This document shows positions 31,958 to 43,554 of a stretch of 64,000 nt of DNA, piece after piece (within the stretch, counting starts at the first letter, position 1; the number at the start of each line of letters is the position of its first letter). Both the position numbers and the translations under genes were made by a program. Under the pieces are notes generated by a model. That model was given only the letters and a program-made list of their open reading frames with translations, had not been told where the DNA came from and did no database searches. This stretch comes from Trichopria drosophilae. Its lineage: Eukaryota > Arthropoda > Insecta > Hymenoptera > Diapriidae. The stretch covers positions 71,103,001-71,167,000 of the forward strand of contig CM059587.1 of the NCBI GenBank assembly GCA_030407085.1, given 5' to 3'.

Positions 31958-33040
31958 TTGAATTGCAAGTTAAAAATGAATCCTGCTACAGTTCCCGAAA
32001 AAATCGAAATGATTCTTATTTATGGTGAATGTAAGAGGAATATTGACGATGCTATTGCGTTGTATGCTGAGCGTTTTCCAGATAATGCTCGCTCGCGTTC
32101 TTTTTTTTACAAAGTTGTGAATGCCTTTCAATCTGATGGCAGCGTACAAATGAAAAAAAGGAAGTGAAGATTAACAGTTACAGGAGAAGCTAACGAAGTA
32201 GCTGTACTAGCAGCTATTCACCAAAATCCACATGTAAGCACACGACAATTACATCTCGATTCCGGCATTTCCAGAGACAGTATTCAAAGAATATTGCATC
32301 GTCATAAGTTTCACCCATATCACATTTCACTGCACCAGGAACTAGATGGCGATGATTTTCATAACCGCGTGGTGTTTTGTGAATGGGCATTTCAAAAAAT
32401 GCAAACGAACCACAATTTCTTTGCTAATGTATTATTTTCAGATGAATCTACATTCACGAACCATGGTGGCGTCAATAGGCATAATATGCATTATTGGAGC
32501 GTAGAAAATCCCCATTGGTTACGACAAGTTAATCATCAACGTCCTTGGTCGGTGAACGTTTGGTGTGGAATCATAGGAAATAAACTCATTGGTCCTTATT
32601 TCATTGAAGGTAATTTGAATGGAACAAAATATCGAGATTTCCTAGAACAAGAAGTACCATTACTACTTGAGGATGTTGCTATGGATGTCCGACGGACAAT
32701 GTGGTTTCAGCATGATGGTTGCCCAGCACATTTTTCAAGAGTAGCAAGGGAAATACTAGACCGTGATTACAATGGTAGGAGGATTGGTAGAGGTGGCCCC
32801 ATTAATTGGCCTGCGAGGTCACCTGATCTAACATCTCTGGATTTCTTCCTATGGGGTTACCTAAAAGGTAAGGTTTATGAACAAGTACCAACGACTCGTG
32901 AAAACATGGTGGGACGCATAAGAACTGCTTGCGCAGAAATTTCTGCAGATATGATTCTATCATGTATAAAGTCATTTGAAGAAAGAATAAATAAATGCAT
33001 TGAAGTGGAAGGTCAACATTTCGAACACTTACTCAAGTAA
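31958..33040 (+). pseudogene. Tc1/mariner-superfamily transposase with one nonsense codon
   Basis: A 360-codon plus-strand frame broken only by TGA at 32165-32167, where CGA would restore an Arg-rich hinge (KKRK*RLTVTGEANE). The N-terminus is a helix-turn-helix region (EKIEMILIYGECKRN...AIALYAERFPD), followed by a second HTH (STRQLHLDSGISRDSIQRIL). The catalytic core shows LFSDESTF (first Asp), WFQHDGCPAHF (second Asp) and WPARSPDLTSLDFFLWGYLK (third Asp), with 36 residues between second and third. That spacing differs from classical mariner (34). It would cut and paste its element at TA sites. The reading frame is otherwise intact, so decay is recent. Confidence 0.88.
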
Positions 33041-33285
33041 GTGAACAGTGAGACAGTGAGAGGCAAGGGGACTCACGTAAAACAAGCACCCCAAAGGGAA
33101 CAGAAAAATACTACGTCCACGTCGTTGTTCCTGGGTAACGCTAAATGTATTTTTTCCCGGCTTTGGAAGGGTGAAATTCTTAGAAAATGACGTGAACATT
33201 CAGACTGAAGTAGATTAATATTATAGAAGATAGAAGATTTTAATTTTCGAAGGGACATTATAGAAATCAATCCAGATGAACAGAA
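33041..33285. other. Spacer with 65-bp repeat copy 2 and LINE target site
   Basis: It contains copy 2 of the 65-bp repeat (33166-33230) and ends with the 17-bp target duplication AATCCAGATGAACAGAA (33269-33285) of the R1-type LINE. The first 120 bases are probably the 3' untranslated part of the transposase element. Confidence 0.6.
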
Positions 33286-35618
33286 TCTAAAATTGTTTTG
33301 AGTGACCTCCCTCCCTTGCGGGTTCAGGTCACTCTCGTGTGGGCAGCCCAATTCGTGGATCGGGCTGGGAAGTTGTGAGGGCTTACCAAACCCCGTCATT
33401 CTCGCGAAGCAAGCTTACGCGACAATGACTACCAGTATTATCCGGTGCCGCACGTTATCTTCCCTAGCGAACCACTGCCCCGCGAGTCCAACACCAATTG
33501 CTCGGGCGAGGCCTCGTCGTGAAAACGACGCGACCCCGGGCCCCCGAGCTCCCGCGGTACCTTAACCCCGAGTAGGGGTCTAGCTTTTTTGGCGCGTGCA
33601 CGCCAAAGGGTGCTAGACGACCCAGTTGATTTCTCACAGAACCCCTGCAGTACTGCAGGGGTTTTGCGAGAAATCAGTCATCCCCCGTCTAAGCGTCCCT
33701 TCTACCGAAGGCCAGTTCGGCAAATTTGCGAAACTCTTCATATCGCCCCTCCGTCTCCAGGACCCCCGAGACGTCCCACTCCTTGGCCCCAGTTCTCGTG
33801 ACTCCCATTGCCCGTAGCCGCCGAAACGACCCATATAGTGGGCACTCACACAAAATGTAAAGGCTCGTCTCAATTGCTTCGCCGCATTTGCACCCAGGGG
33901 TCTCTGCCAAGCCCCTGGAATGCAGGAACTTGTTTATACTCCCATGGCCCGTCAGTAGGTAGCATCCCCTCAGGCTGAGGTTCAACCAGGGCTTCCTCCT
34001 AAAAGCCGTGAACACAAGAGCATAGCCGAATGTGGCGGCCCCGTGGTCTCCCGCCTCCTACTCGTCTTGCCACAACTTAATCACGTTGCTCTCCAATTGG
34101 GCGCACCCGTCCTCTGCGTTTGCCCCCCCTGCTGTGAGCGGCTCATCCATGGGCAGCTGTACCCGCCGCTTAAGCGCATGTTCGACGGCCCTTTTCCTGG
34201 CCAGCAGGTCCCACGGGGGTTCGCCCATGAGCACCTGCATGGCATGCGTTGCCACCGTCCGGCATACGGGTATGAATCCGTATAGGGCTACCCTCTGGGC
34301 CCGGAGTACCTCGAGCCTAGCCCACACTGCCTTGACCTTAGGGCCCCATACCTCAGCTCCGTAAAGAGCGCAAGCCCTAAACAGTCCCCCGAAGATTATA
34401 TTCGTGGCGTGCCTCCTAAGCCCCCATTCCCTCCTTAGGGATCGCATCCCTGACACTATCGGCGCCAGTTTTTCCCTAATGCCCTTGATATGGGGCAACA
34501 AATTCAGCTTGACGCCAGCTCGTATCCCCAGGTATGAGGTTTCCGGCACGAATGATACCCGCATCTGGCCGGTTTTAACGACTGGGCTCCTCCCTTTCAA
34601 GTCGCCCTCCAGGAACACGCACGCAGATTTCTCTCCGCTGACACCCACTCCCCTTCTCGTTCCCCACTCGTGCACTGTGCCCAGGTGCTCACTGAGTTGG
34701 AGTTCCAGGTTTCGTCCCGAGCTTCCCCCCACAAGGATCAACAGATCGTCCGCATATGCAACCGCCCTGGTGCCCCCCCCCCCTCTAAGATCGAGGAGGA
34801 GGGAATTCATGGCAAGGTTCCACAGCAACGGCCCTGAAATCGATCCCTGTGGGCATCCTCTTACCACGTCCCTTGTGACCTCCCCATACCTGGATGTCAT
34901 GACCGCCTTGCGGCCCCGGAAGTAATCTTCCCAGAGGTCGATTTCAGGGCACCCGTGCTCCATCACGTCCGTCATGATGGTCTCATGGGCCAGATTGTCG
35001 AACGCACCTTTGAAGTCGATGAACATGCCCACAATATACTTGTGCGGCATGTCCCCGACGATTTCCAGCAATCTGCTCCAAGCATCCACCGTAGATCTGC
35101 CAGCTCGGAATAAATATTGCGCGTCGTCCCATTGCGGTACCCTACCCTTAAGGCGGTTTGCGAGCATGCCTTCCAGTGTCTTGCCCAGTACCGATATCAG
35201 GCTAATAGGCCTATATGACGACACTTTACTCCTGTCCTTCCCCCCGCCTTTTAGCAGCGCAACTACTCTCGCCAACTTCCAACGTCCGGGAAAGTATCCC
35301 TCCTCGAGGCACTGGTTATACATCGCCAACAGGAAATGCGGGATTGTACCGGCGAGAACACGGAGCATGCGGACTGACACGCCATCTTTCCCCGGGGCCT
35401 TCCCGATCTTCATGCGATTGACCACCGCCCTGAGTTTGGGATGCCTGAAGGGCTCCGGGCTGCAAGCGGGTCTTCTCTCCTCCTGCGGCCTTGGGGGCAG
35501 GATCGGGCTATCCGGAACGAACGCCTCCATCAGGACCCCTGCCGCTTCTTCCCACCCCTCCGTTTTATTCCCGTCGGGCTTTTCCACTGCGCATAGGTCC
35601 GTTGGCTGTTTCCTTCCG
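33286..35618 (-). mobile_element. 5'-truncated R1-clade LINE with 17-bp target duplication
   Basis: Bounded by AATCCAGATGAACAGAA at 33269-33285 and 35619-35635. The insert is GC-rich unlike its flanks and holds the RT and C-terminal zinc-knuckle part of an R1-clade ORF2, with a 3' UTR of about 400 bases that ends without poly(A). The 5' end starts within the region before the RT, so endonuclease and ORF1 were never copied. This is a typical dead-on-arrival insertion. Confidence 0.9.
33689..35618 (-). pseudogene. R1-clade ORF2 fragment: reverse transcriptase and zinc knuckle
   Basis: One minus-strand frame from the truncation point to 33689, interrupted only by TAG at 34058-34060. RT motifs: KIGKAPGKDGVSVRML, YRPISLISVLGK, FIDFKGAFDNLAHE (first catalytic Asp), RGCPQGSISGPLLWN and AYADDLLILV. 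The thumb has the R1-like GGLFRACALYGAEVWG. After the stop the frame continues RKPWLNLSLRGCYLLTGHG and CKCGEAIETSLYILCECPLY, the CCHC knuckle typical of the R1 clade C-terminus. About 40 additional codons upstream of 35618 belong to the flank, not to the LINE. A single stop in otherwise intact text means it is fairly young. Confidence 0.9.
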
Positions 35619-35665
35619 AATCCAGATGAACAGAAGAAAGGTTCGGCAAACGATAAAAGAGCCAA

Positions 35666-37005
35666 CCAGGTGGAAAAGTCTGTAATTTTCCGGACCTGAC
35701 GAACAGCACAGGTACCGCGCCGGTAATAAATCATGTACAACACCAGTACTGGTGGCCAGTACCGCGCCAGCAGCTGGCATAGTACTGGTTCCGTACTAGC
35801 TGAATACCTGGGCAGTACTGGTTTCCAGTACTGCCTTTATACCGATTTTGAAATTTTCCCGACTATCGGCACAATACCGGCAATGTACTGGGATTGTACT
35901 GGTTCAGTATATATAGTTTATTCATAATTGTGTGCGCGCGCATGTGTGTATGTGCGCTTGTATGTGTATTCTATTTCTATTAATTTTATTTAATTCATTC
36001 TTCATTTTCATCGATTTTATGTTGCAGAAATCATATATAATATTGAATTCGAGACACGCAAAAGATTTTAAAGATATAATAAAGACAATTATACCACTTA
36101 TCATAAACAAGAATGTACAATTAAACTATACCGCCATTGGCAGGGAAATAAAGAAAATGAAAACGGAAAATTTTTCTGTCACAACGGCATGTACTGTTAT
36201 ACAAGGTAAATGGAATGAAATATTATATAATTTTGAATCTTGAATTGTCGTCAGCAAATAAAGTTCTGCCATGACATAATCGTATTTATAAAAAAATAAG
36301 AAATTGCAAAAATTTTAAACTGCACGAAATTTAATATATATTAAAAACAGTGATTTTTAAACAGATTATCTACCTTCTAATTAATACTGTTAATTACAGA
36401 TATAACACTCGAAAAATTCGTTTCATTAAAAAGACAGGAATTCACAAGTTACTTTTCTCGATGGTTCTCCAATGCACCGGATAGAGAGGGCGGACAACGC
36501 AAAAGAAAAGAAGGCTTTTTATTTTTAGATTGAAATTTTCACTTTTATAAAAGTACACATTTTATACGTTTTATTGTAATTGAAATGTAATTGAAAAATA
36601 TTACAGTTACATAAATATAATTTAATTTTCATCCTGTATTAAGTAATATATTTTTCTTTCTACCTCACGCATTACATATACATTTTCCGCAATCTTATGT
36701 AATAGAATTTTCATCTTCACCACGACTATGTCATAAGAACTTGAGTAGCAAATAATGAAATAATGCAGGAGGGCCACTTATTTCTTTACACCTTGGACTC
36801 CAGGGTAGCGTAAAATATCAGTACTATGCCAGTAAAATATACGGTACTGTGCCAGTACAGTCGCAGTACCCAGCCGGTGTTACCTTCCAGTACAATACCG
36901 GTATTATGCCGGTGCTTTGCCGGTATAACTCCAGTACCACGCCAGTACAGTAAATGATTAGACAGTACTGGCGCGGTACTGCGCCGGTAGTCAATTTCCA
37001 CCTGG
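35666..37005. mobile_element. 1.34-kb inverted-repeat element built of GTACTGG motifs
   Basis: Ends CCAGGTGGAAA (35666) and its mirror TTTCCACCTGG (to 37005). Inside each end lie about 200 bases of densely repeated CAGTACTGG / CCGGTATTGTACTGG / GGCGCGGTACTG words, arranged inverted between the two sides. The middle is AT-rich and carries two exon-like segments (36028-36533). Flanks show no clear duplication. It resembles a DNA transposon with composite terminal arrays, not a known family I can name. Confidence 0.65.
36028..36533 (+). pseudogene. Two DUF4806-like C-terminal exons inside the inverted-repeat element
   Basis: Exon one (36028-36205) follows TTATGTTGCAG and ends ACAAG before GTAAAT. 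Exon two (36400-36533) follows TTAATTACAG and ends in TGA. The phase-1 junction joins ...TACTVIQ to DITLEKFVSLKRQEF. The product reads FKDIIKTIIPLII...NYTAIGREIKKMKTENFS, then FTSYFSRWFSNAPDREGGQRKRK. The pattern of an I..II helix, Y(T/S).(I/T)G+ and a final helix ending in W...A.DR.GG resembles the DUF4806 domain of many ant and other insect proteins. Upstream exons are not seen between the inverted repeats, so it is a fragment or an internally deleted passenger gene. Family assignment is by remembered pattern only. Confidence 0.5.
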
Positions 37006-37009
37006 GCAC

Positions 37010-37648
37010 TGGTGCAAAGCGACGACGCACTTCATTCAGCGCATTAGTTTTAAAAAGTGTAGGTAGTTGTAAAGTGTGCAAAGGTACAGTATCCTGTAGA
37101 ATGCTGCAGAAACGTCACTTACGAGAAAAAATGGATCAAAGAATATTCCTAAACGTATACGTAAACGTACCCCTACTCGAAAAGGAGGATAGAAAAGCAT
37201 AGAAAAGTATAGAAATTCTGCGTGATTCGTATGCTTTTGAATCCTATTTTTGGCACATAATGTATCCACAATCGAATGGATATTACACAAAAGGAGTTCG
37301 CGTAAGTCTCGGTCCTGTAGGTTGGAATCCTGAGGTCTTCGGAGCACGCTCTGGGTTGCCGATCGTTTATATTTTTACGCCATACATATTGGTTATATAG
37401 ATACGGTGGGGTTTTACTTCTAAATATATTGAAGATCGCCATGCCGTATGTACGCATTAACCGACTCAATGGGATCCCCCCTTTTGATAGCCTCCAAAAT
37501 TTTGTCATATTTTGCTTATCTCTGGCCGTTTTTGAGATAATTAAGAATTTTTAAAAATTGTAATGTTTAACAGAAATATCATATTACGTTACTGATAGTG
37601 ATCGACAGTGGTAGACCAGTGATCGGTGTCGCGCGCGATCGTTGTTTC
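37010..37648. other. Non-coding or unrecognised
   Basis: Overlapping frames on both strands at about 37040-37510 have no recognisable motif. A short GC-bearing stretch at 37600-37650 (GATCGGTGTCGCGCGCGATC) precedes the 5S-like piece. Confidence 0.35.
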
Positions 37649-37649
37649 T

Positions 37650-37706
37650 AGTCAAGTATTCTTGGTGGGGAATACTACTTGGATAGGTGACCGCTTGAGA
37701 ACAACT
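37650..37706 (+). pseudogene. 5S rRNA-derived fragment
   Basis: TACTACTTGGATAGGTGACC followed by GCTTGAGAACAAC matches the 3' half of animal 5S rRNA (ACTTGGATGGGTGACCGC then CTGGGAA...), with four or five differences. The 5' half is not recognisable. It could be a 5S pseudogene or the head of a 5S-derived SINE. Confidence 0.55.
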
Positions 37707-38044
37707 TTCTTAAGAAAATTAAATCAACTAAAAAAAGTTAAAAAATATTTGAATTAAATAAAAAATAATAATAAAATTAAAAATAAAAAAAAATTTGTTT
37801 GTATACAAAGAGGAAAAAATTGCCCGAATAATATGAAAAAATGTATAAATATCCCTACAAAACGCGACAAATTTTTGGAATATTTGTCCAATGTAGAAGA
37901 ATTGGTTTGGGTCATTTTTTTTCCAAAATTACGTGAAAAATGTTGGGCAAAAAATAGAAAAAAAATAACGGAAGAAAAACGGGCACCTATCTGGGATATT
38001 CAATACTCGTGCAGTCGGGGACGTTCCTGTAAATAGTTCCAAAA
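37707..38044. other. Non-coding, AT-rich
   Basis: A-rich text with one 67-codon frame (37833-38036) of Lys-rich composition and no recognisable domain; probably accidental. Confidence 0.4.
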
Positions 38045-38420
38045 TCTCGTACGTTTCTATACATGGCTGCATATATCCGTACAATTGCGTACGTTTGCGT
38101 ACGTCTGCGTACGTTTCAGTACATATTCATATGATTCCGGACGTTTTTGTACGAAAATATTTTATTACGAATGGTTGTTTGACACCTACAGTGTACAATG
38201 CTGTACATCTCCGCATGCTTCAGTATGTTCTAGCAATTTTGTGTACGTTTGCGTACGTTTGTGTACGTTCGCGTACGTTTGCGTACGTTTCTGTACAATG
38301 GTGTACAAAATGTTCGAATCGTAACCAAATCGTACGCGAACGTACGTAAACGTACCTCACCGTACATAATTCTATACAGACGTACCGAAATGTGTCAAAA
38401 TCGTACGGTGAATTGCGTTA
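38045..38420. repeat. Degenerate CGTACG-based array
   Basis: The word CGTACGTTTGCG or close variants recurs about 20 times with spacings near 12 bases. The right third switches to the complementary form (CGTACGTAAACGTACC), so the array is partly inverted. AT-rich interludes split it at about 38140-38230. Many palindromic GTACGTAC-like words give accidental ORFs on all strands. Confidence 0.8.
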
Positions 38421-38429
38421 GAATACCGT

Positions 38430-40120
38430 TGATTTTTTCCATACGGGACATTCTAAAAAGTTTTATGGAAGAAACAGAGTTTACGCTTTTTAAATTGATA
38501 TATATTCCTCGCATTCATATTTCTGAGACCCCATCAATCTTTGTTATTAAAATTTTACCAGGATATGTGGAAGGTGCATAAGGTTGGATGTTGGATTAGA
38601 AAATTAATTTGGTTCTTAATTGGACAGGTTAAACTCATGCCAAACTAGAATAAAAATGTACACACACACAACCTTAGAACATCCTTTAATACATATCTTT
38701 TTATTTTTTCAAAATGTTATGTATTCACAATACACTGCACAACATTTTACGCGTAGAAATATATTTAGTATGACTATACATATGTGCTGAACTGACATAC
38801 CTAACCTAAACGCACACACACACATATATGTATATATACACATATATACAGCTCCCGTAATCCGTAATGCGTAACAACTGACAGCCTTTTAGGCGCTGAG
38901 AGTCAACATCACAGTTCGTTGTAATACGTTACGAATCCGTTTCAGAAAATTACCAATCCATCTCTGAAAATTATGAAACGTTTCAGGATTTTCAGTAATA
39001 GTAACTGCATAACAGTATAAGCTTCCGTTACATGTGTCGGAAGTTTACCGCAGAAATTTTTTACAGTGATATTAATTTCGGATATAATTACAAAATTTAG
39101 TCTAATAACGGTATGATTAACTGATTGAGAATTATATTTTATGAGGAAAATAATTATATCGAACTGTTTGAAAAACTTTATATTTTGCAACATCACACGT
39201 ATGTTGTTGGAGCAATTTCAGTTAAATTGGATAAATCGTTTTTCCCGGCGTAGGTTCAGTGACTAAGATACCAAAGACAACTTTAAAAATTCAATGGGAG
39301 GACAATTATAACATTTCAATTTGTTTATCATTTCTCTGGACATTTGTTTGTTATTGTATTTGTATTTTGTTTTTTTTATTCAAGGGACATTGGAAAAGCT
39401 TGCAATTAATATCCTATGAATGAAATTAAAATGCAATTAACAAAGTTTTGTTTAACCCTACTGTGCACCGTGGCGAATATGTTCTTCCAAACATACATTG
39501 TTTCCATATCAGAATAAGAAAAACTGATGCTCATGAGGGTTAAATATAAAGGAGTTTAAGTATAAATCATTTATGTTTTATTTACTACTATTTATGGGCT
39601 GCAGTTACGCAAATATGTAAAAAATAAATAAGGACAAAACGTACACTGTTACAAATGTTCGGAAATTTCGGATACTTTTATATTTCCGAAATAACAGAAT
39701 TTTACTAAATTTCGAAACAGAAAGAAATATTACGTAACATTACCAGAAAATTACGAATCTGACAGAAATCTTAGAAGGGATCCGAGAATCAAGGAGACAT
39801 TAGTTGGGTTTGTAGCCGTTTGGGTTTGTAGCCCTATGCCCCCCGTGCTTCCCGTTGTAGAAGTGGGATTTTCATTCAGTCATAACACATTCCTCGGTCA
39901 AGCAGTAGCACTAGTAGCGTTTAAAGCGTGTCATTCGAATATTGTCGAATTATATGACGTTGATTATTACGAGTGTGACGGTAATATATTGCATAATTAT
40001 CTTTAACTGCTGGACATGTATGTTTCATTAAATTTAATAACGTGTTGTATATGATTCATTTCAGTAATTTTTAATATATACATCCACATATGTAAAACAT
40101 ATTGACCAATAGTCAAGAAT
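38430..40120. other. Non-coding; microsatellites and repeat scraps
   Basis: (CA)n/(TA)n at about 38812-38855. A GTACACTGT...TTCGG repeat at about 39642 is shared with 11590. A TTTTTTACAGTGATA piece lies at about 39056. No gene seen on either strand. Confidence 0.45.
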
Positions 40121-40726
40121 ATTTCTGTGGTCGAAAGGCATAACAGCATAACTGACGCTGTCATGATTCCGAGAGAAACGGCTTTTAATATTCACTTAGC
40201 TCTCCCAAATCGGAAAAGCAAAAAATTTTTTTAATATTTAGAATTTTGTCTTATTTTGTGATATATTTTTATAACACGTTCATCTTATTGAGTAAATTGC
40301 ATAAATTAATATGAAATTAGTGTTTTTCTACCGGAATCGCATTTCTGAATACAGTTATGTGATTAAGCAACACATTTATATAAGGGGTCGTTCAAGTATT
40401 ACGTCACGCTAATTTTTATGTTTTTTAACCCCCCCCCCCCCCTCATCACATGTCGTCACAATAGAAGCTACCCCCCCTTGAGCGTGACGTCACATATTCC
40501 ATACCCCCCCCCCCCAACGTAAACATTAAAAAACAGTTATAGGCAATAGTATTTTCTCACATTTTTATTTTCAGTCTTATTTAAATACATATTTAACATT
40601 ATGGCAGACTAGCGTATATTAATAAAAGGTTTGTAAATTTTAACACTGAGAATTAAAAAAAAACGGAACATTTTTTTACAACCTATGTTAAAAATCAAAC
40701 GTAACATTTTCTTATAACTTTTTGAA

Positions 40727-43274
40727 CTAAATAAAGTTTACTTTTAGATGATCTTCCATCGTAATTATCGAGGTCGTTTCTTTGTTATCAAATTTTGGAA
40801 TCTCAATTCCTTCATCAAGAAATTCGTCGTCTATCCATTCCGCATCATCTTGACTTTCAACATTGCGAATTATCACCATCAATTCTCTTTTTCGTTGAGC
40901 TGCTATTCGTATTGGACGAACTCGTTGAATAGCACAAATTGCACCGCACGATTTCTGGTGTTGTTTTAAGTATGTAAGCGATGCATGATACAAGCTACAT
41001 TTTGAACAAATTCTTTTCTTAATATCTGTCTGTACAGACGGACACGCTATGTCATACGAGATTTTTTTGAATTCTTTATATTCTGCTGGGTACAAGGTTT
41101 CTTGAAGCCTAAGTGACAGAAAAAGAGATGGGAAATGGCCAGATTTTTTAACCCGCAGTCCTTCAGTTTGATCAATTGACACTGGTGGCGGAAAGAAACG
41201 ATTAGGCAAAATTTTTAGGACAGAACTCCGAAATGGTGAACAACATTTGCTATCTTGACATTTTATTATTTGTAAAAAATACTGACTGCTGCTGAAACAC
41301 ATGTTTATCCTTCCACTGAGTGGACTTTGTTTTTAGGTCATTGGGTTTAACTTCAGAATTTTCTGGTAAAATGTATTTACTCAAAACAGGGTAGTTGTTT
41401 ATTTTGATAGCGGACCAAATTTCGGCAAGAGTTTCTCCGGCATTTTGGAAACTTTGCATTTCTTTTTCAGCATCAATTGTTTTACCCTGTGAATTTAAAC
41501 GAGAACCATACCGGTCGTGAGGAAGGATAAGTCCAGCTAGTTCCTTACTAAGGGGTGCCATTCTTCTTTCTACGCGGTTGAAGGCACTTCTGCCAGGAGC
41601 ATTGGTGGCTATGAAAAACGCATCAAGATTTCTCTCAGTGAAATGATGAATTGCAGATTCAACTACCTTAATGTATCGGGGGTTTTCATCTGGTCCACCA
41701 TCAACTGTGATTATACCGATTGGTTTGGAAAGCAATTCATCGCCGTTTTTATTTTTATCTTCTGTTTTTAAAATTTCATTAAATTCGTCTAGTTCAAAAA
41801 GTTGATTTATGTCAACGATGTGAGAGTAGGCAGTAGAAGAAGAATGTTTCCCTGAGCGAATGGCAACGTAAGTGGGACCAGAATGTGTCACAGCTCCAGT
41901 GTTTCCAATTTTACCCTTTTCAATAGTAATTCCAGCATAAACTGACGGGATAAGTTTATGGGCAGGGGCTATAACAAAATCGTGATCTGGAAGGGTAATT
42001 TTGTATTCCATATGCATTAGTAACGGAGTCTGCTTGTTAGCTGCAGTTAAGCCTATTGGAACTCTTGCCTTATCATCTTGACTGAGAAAAAAGACTTCAT
42101 CTGGACCCAAAACTGAAGCCATCTCCTCGAGATTCTTAATTGTAGCAGCCGCAAAAGCTGAATCCATGTGTGTAGAATGACTATCATTTCCCGCTTTGAC
42201 TAGTTTAACAGGAACTGTAGTGACGTGTCTCCTTCCTTCCATCGTATTTCCTCTGTGGGGAAGAAGCCGTAAATAAACTGCACTTCTGCTCAGTTCAAAA
42301 CCATAAGAAGTTCTTAAAATGTCAGTTAGTTGATCTAAAGTTTTGACACTTCTTATCATTTCCGTACGTCGTTTATCATCTGCAGCACTTCCATGAGTGG
42401 CAATGTCAACTATTGTTTGTAGTAGATCCGGCTGGTCATTATTAATTGATGGCTGACCTGGATGGTTTCTAATATGCATTTTCTTTGTAATTTCAGGATT
42501 TTCTTCACATATTACTTGAAAGTCATTTTTTCTTTTTGCCCTATACTTAGCTGATCTAATCTGACTATTTTTCTTATTCGCTAACTCTTTTTCAGCTTCT
42601 TTAAGTTCTAGCCTCTTGTTCTTCAACTCTTTGGTTTGACTAAAAGATAAGAGATCAGCATCTTGTCTAGCCTTTAGTCCTAATATTTCTTGTCTCAAAA
42701 TATTAATTTTATTTTCTAATATAATCTGTGCAGGGGTGTTATATTTTTTTGTATTAATTTGAGGAGATACATTGCTAGAAGAATCGTTAGAATCTACTTC
42801 CATCTCACTTAGATTACGTCCATTTGTTGAAGTAGATGTACTGGCTCTTTCATCTATTGTTAATTTAGATACTGCAGTTTCAGTGACTGAAATGTTTGAA
42901 ACCTAGAAAATATAATTTTGTTTGCTTTATATTATATTGGGTACTTTTATTTTTTAGGAAGTTTATATAAATTTCAGACTTACTTTTGTCCAATAATTTA
43001 ATAAATTCGATTTATTGCTTCTAGAAATATTTAATAGTTCAACCAATTTTTTCTTTTATAACGTTTCAAATTCTTTATCTTTCTTAATTGAATTCCAGAA
43101 TTCTGTAGCTTCATTTTGTAAATTAGCAGATTTTTTGGTGGGGTAAGCTTCTTTGAATGCATCAAATAAATTTTTAAAACCTTTGTTCCTGTCCATTTCG
43201 AAAACATCTGCAAAAATTTTTGAAAATGTCCTCAGAGAATAAAATTGTTTCGAATAGTTTTTTTTAAAGAACAT
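40727..43274 (-). pseudogene. DDE transposase of an unnamed animal family, two lesions
   Basis: Exon one (about 43274-42986; KNYSKQFYSLRTFSKIFADVF, then a helical DNA-binding-like segment) has one TAA at about 43056-43058, and ends NYWTK before GTAAGT. After an 80-base intron (TTTTCTAG acceptor near 42906) the main exon runs 42905-41286: a Lys-rich coiled region, SRSAVYLRLLPHRGNT, then FFLSQDDKARVPIG, ITVDGGPDENPRY and NAPGRSAFNRVERRMAPLS, whose spaced Asp, Asp and Glu (residues 243/244, 368 and 412 counted from 42803) suggest a DDE catalytic triad. A one-base slip in CAGCAGCAG at about 41287 shifts to the frame continuing YFLQIIKCQDSKCC, CPSVQTDIKKRICSKC...H...C (zinc finger) and RKRELMVII to 40727. 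Similar proteins occur across invertebrates; I know no agreed name. Confidence 0.75.
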
Positions 43275-43324
43275 GTCTCAACAACATAGTAAGAAAGATC
43301 TATATTCTAAAAATTAAATCATTT

Positions 43325-43435
43325 TTTTTAAACGCGTTTGTGTGCGTTCGTGCGTTCGTGCGTGCGTGTGTGTGTGTGCGTGTGCTTGCGAGCGCGATTG
43401 TATAAATACGTGTGTACGTGTGTGTACATGTTGTG
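43325..43435. repeat. (TG/CG)n microsatellite
   Basis: Alternating TGTG and CGTGCG words; non-coding. His/Thr-rich frames across it are artefacts. Confidence 0.85.
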
Positions 43436-43554
43436 AACTCGGTGCATTAATTTTGCATGAAAAATATTTAGTCGGTGTTAAACGAATACTAAGAATTTTA
43501 TTAAAACCCAACTTTTAATTGCCATTTTACTGTTAGATACCAATAATAAAGGAT

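Noticed and set aside
33302..35699. Long plus-strand frames across 33.3-35.7 kb
   Set aside because: They are opposite-strand shadows of the GC-rich R1 ORF2 and contain no recognisable domain.
38085..38581. VRTFAYVCVRF-type frames
   Set aside because: Translations of the CGTACG array.
43314..43511. His/Thr-rich frame
   Set aside because: Translation of a TG/CG microsatellite.
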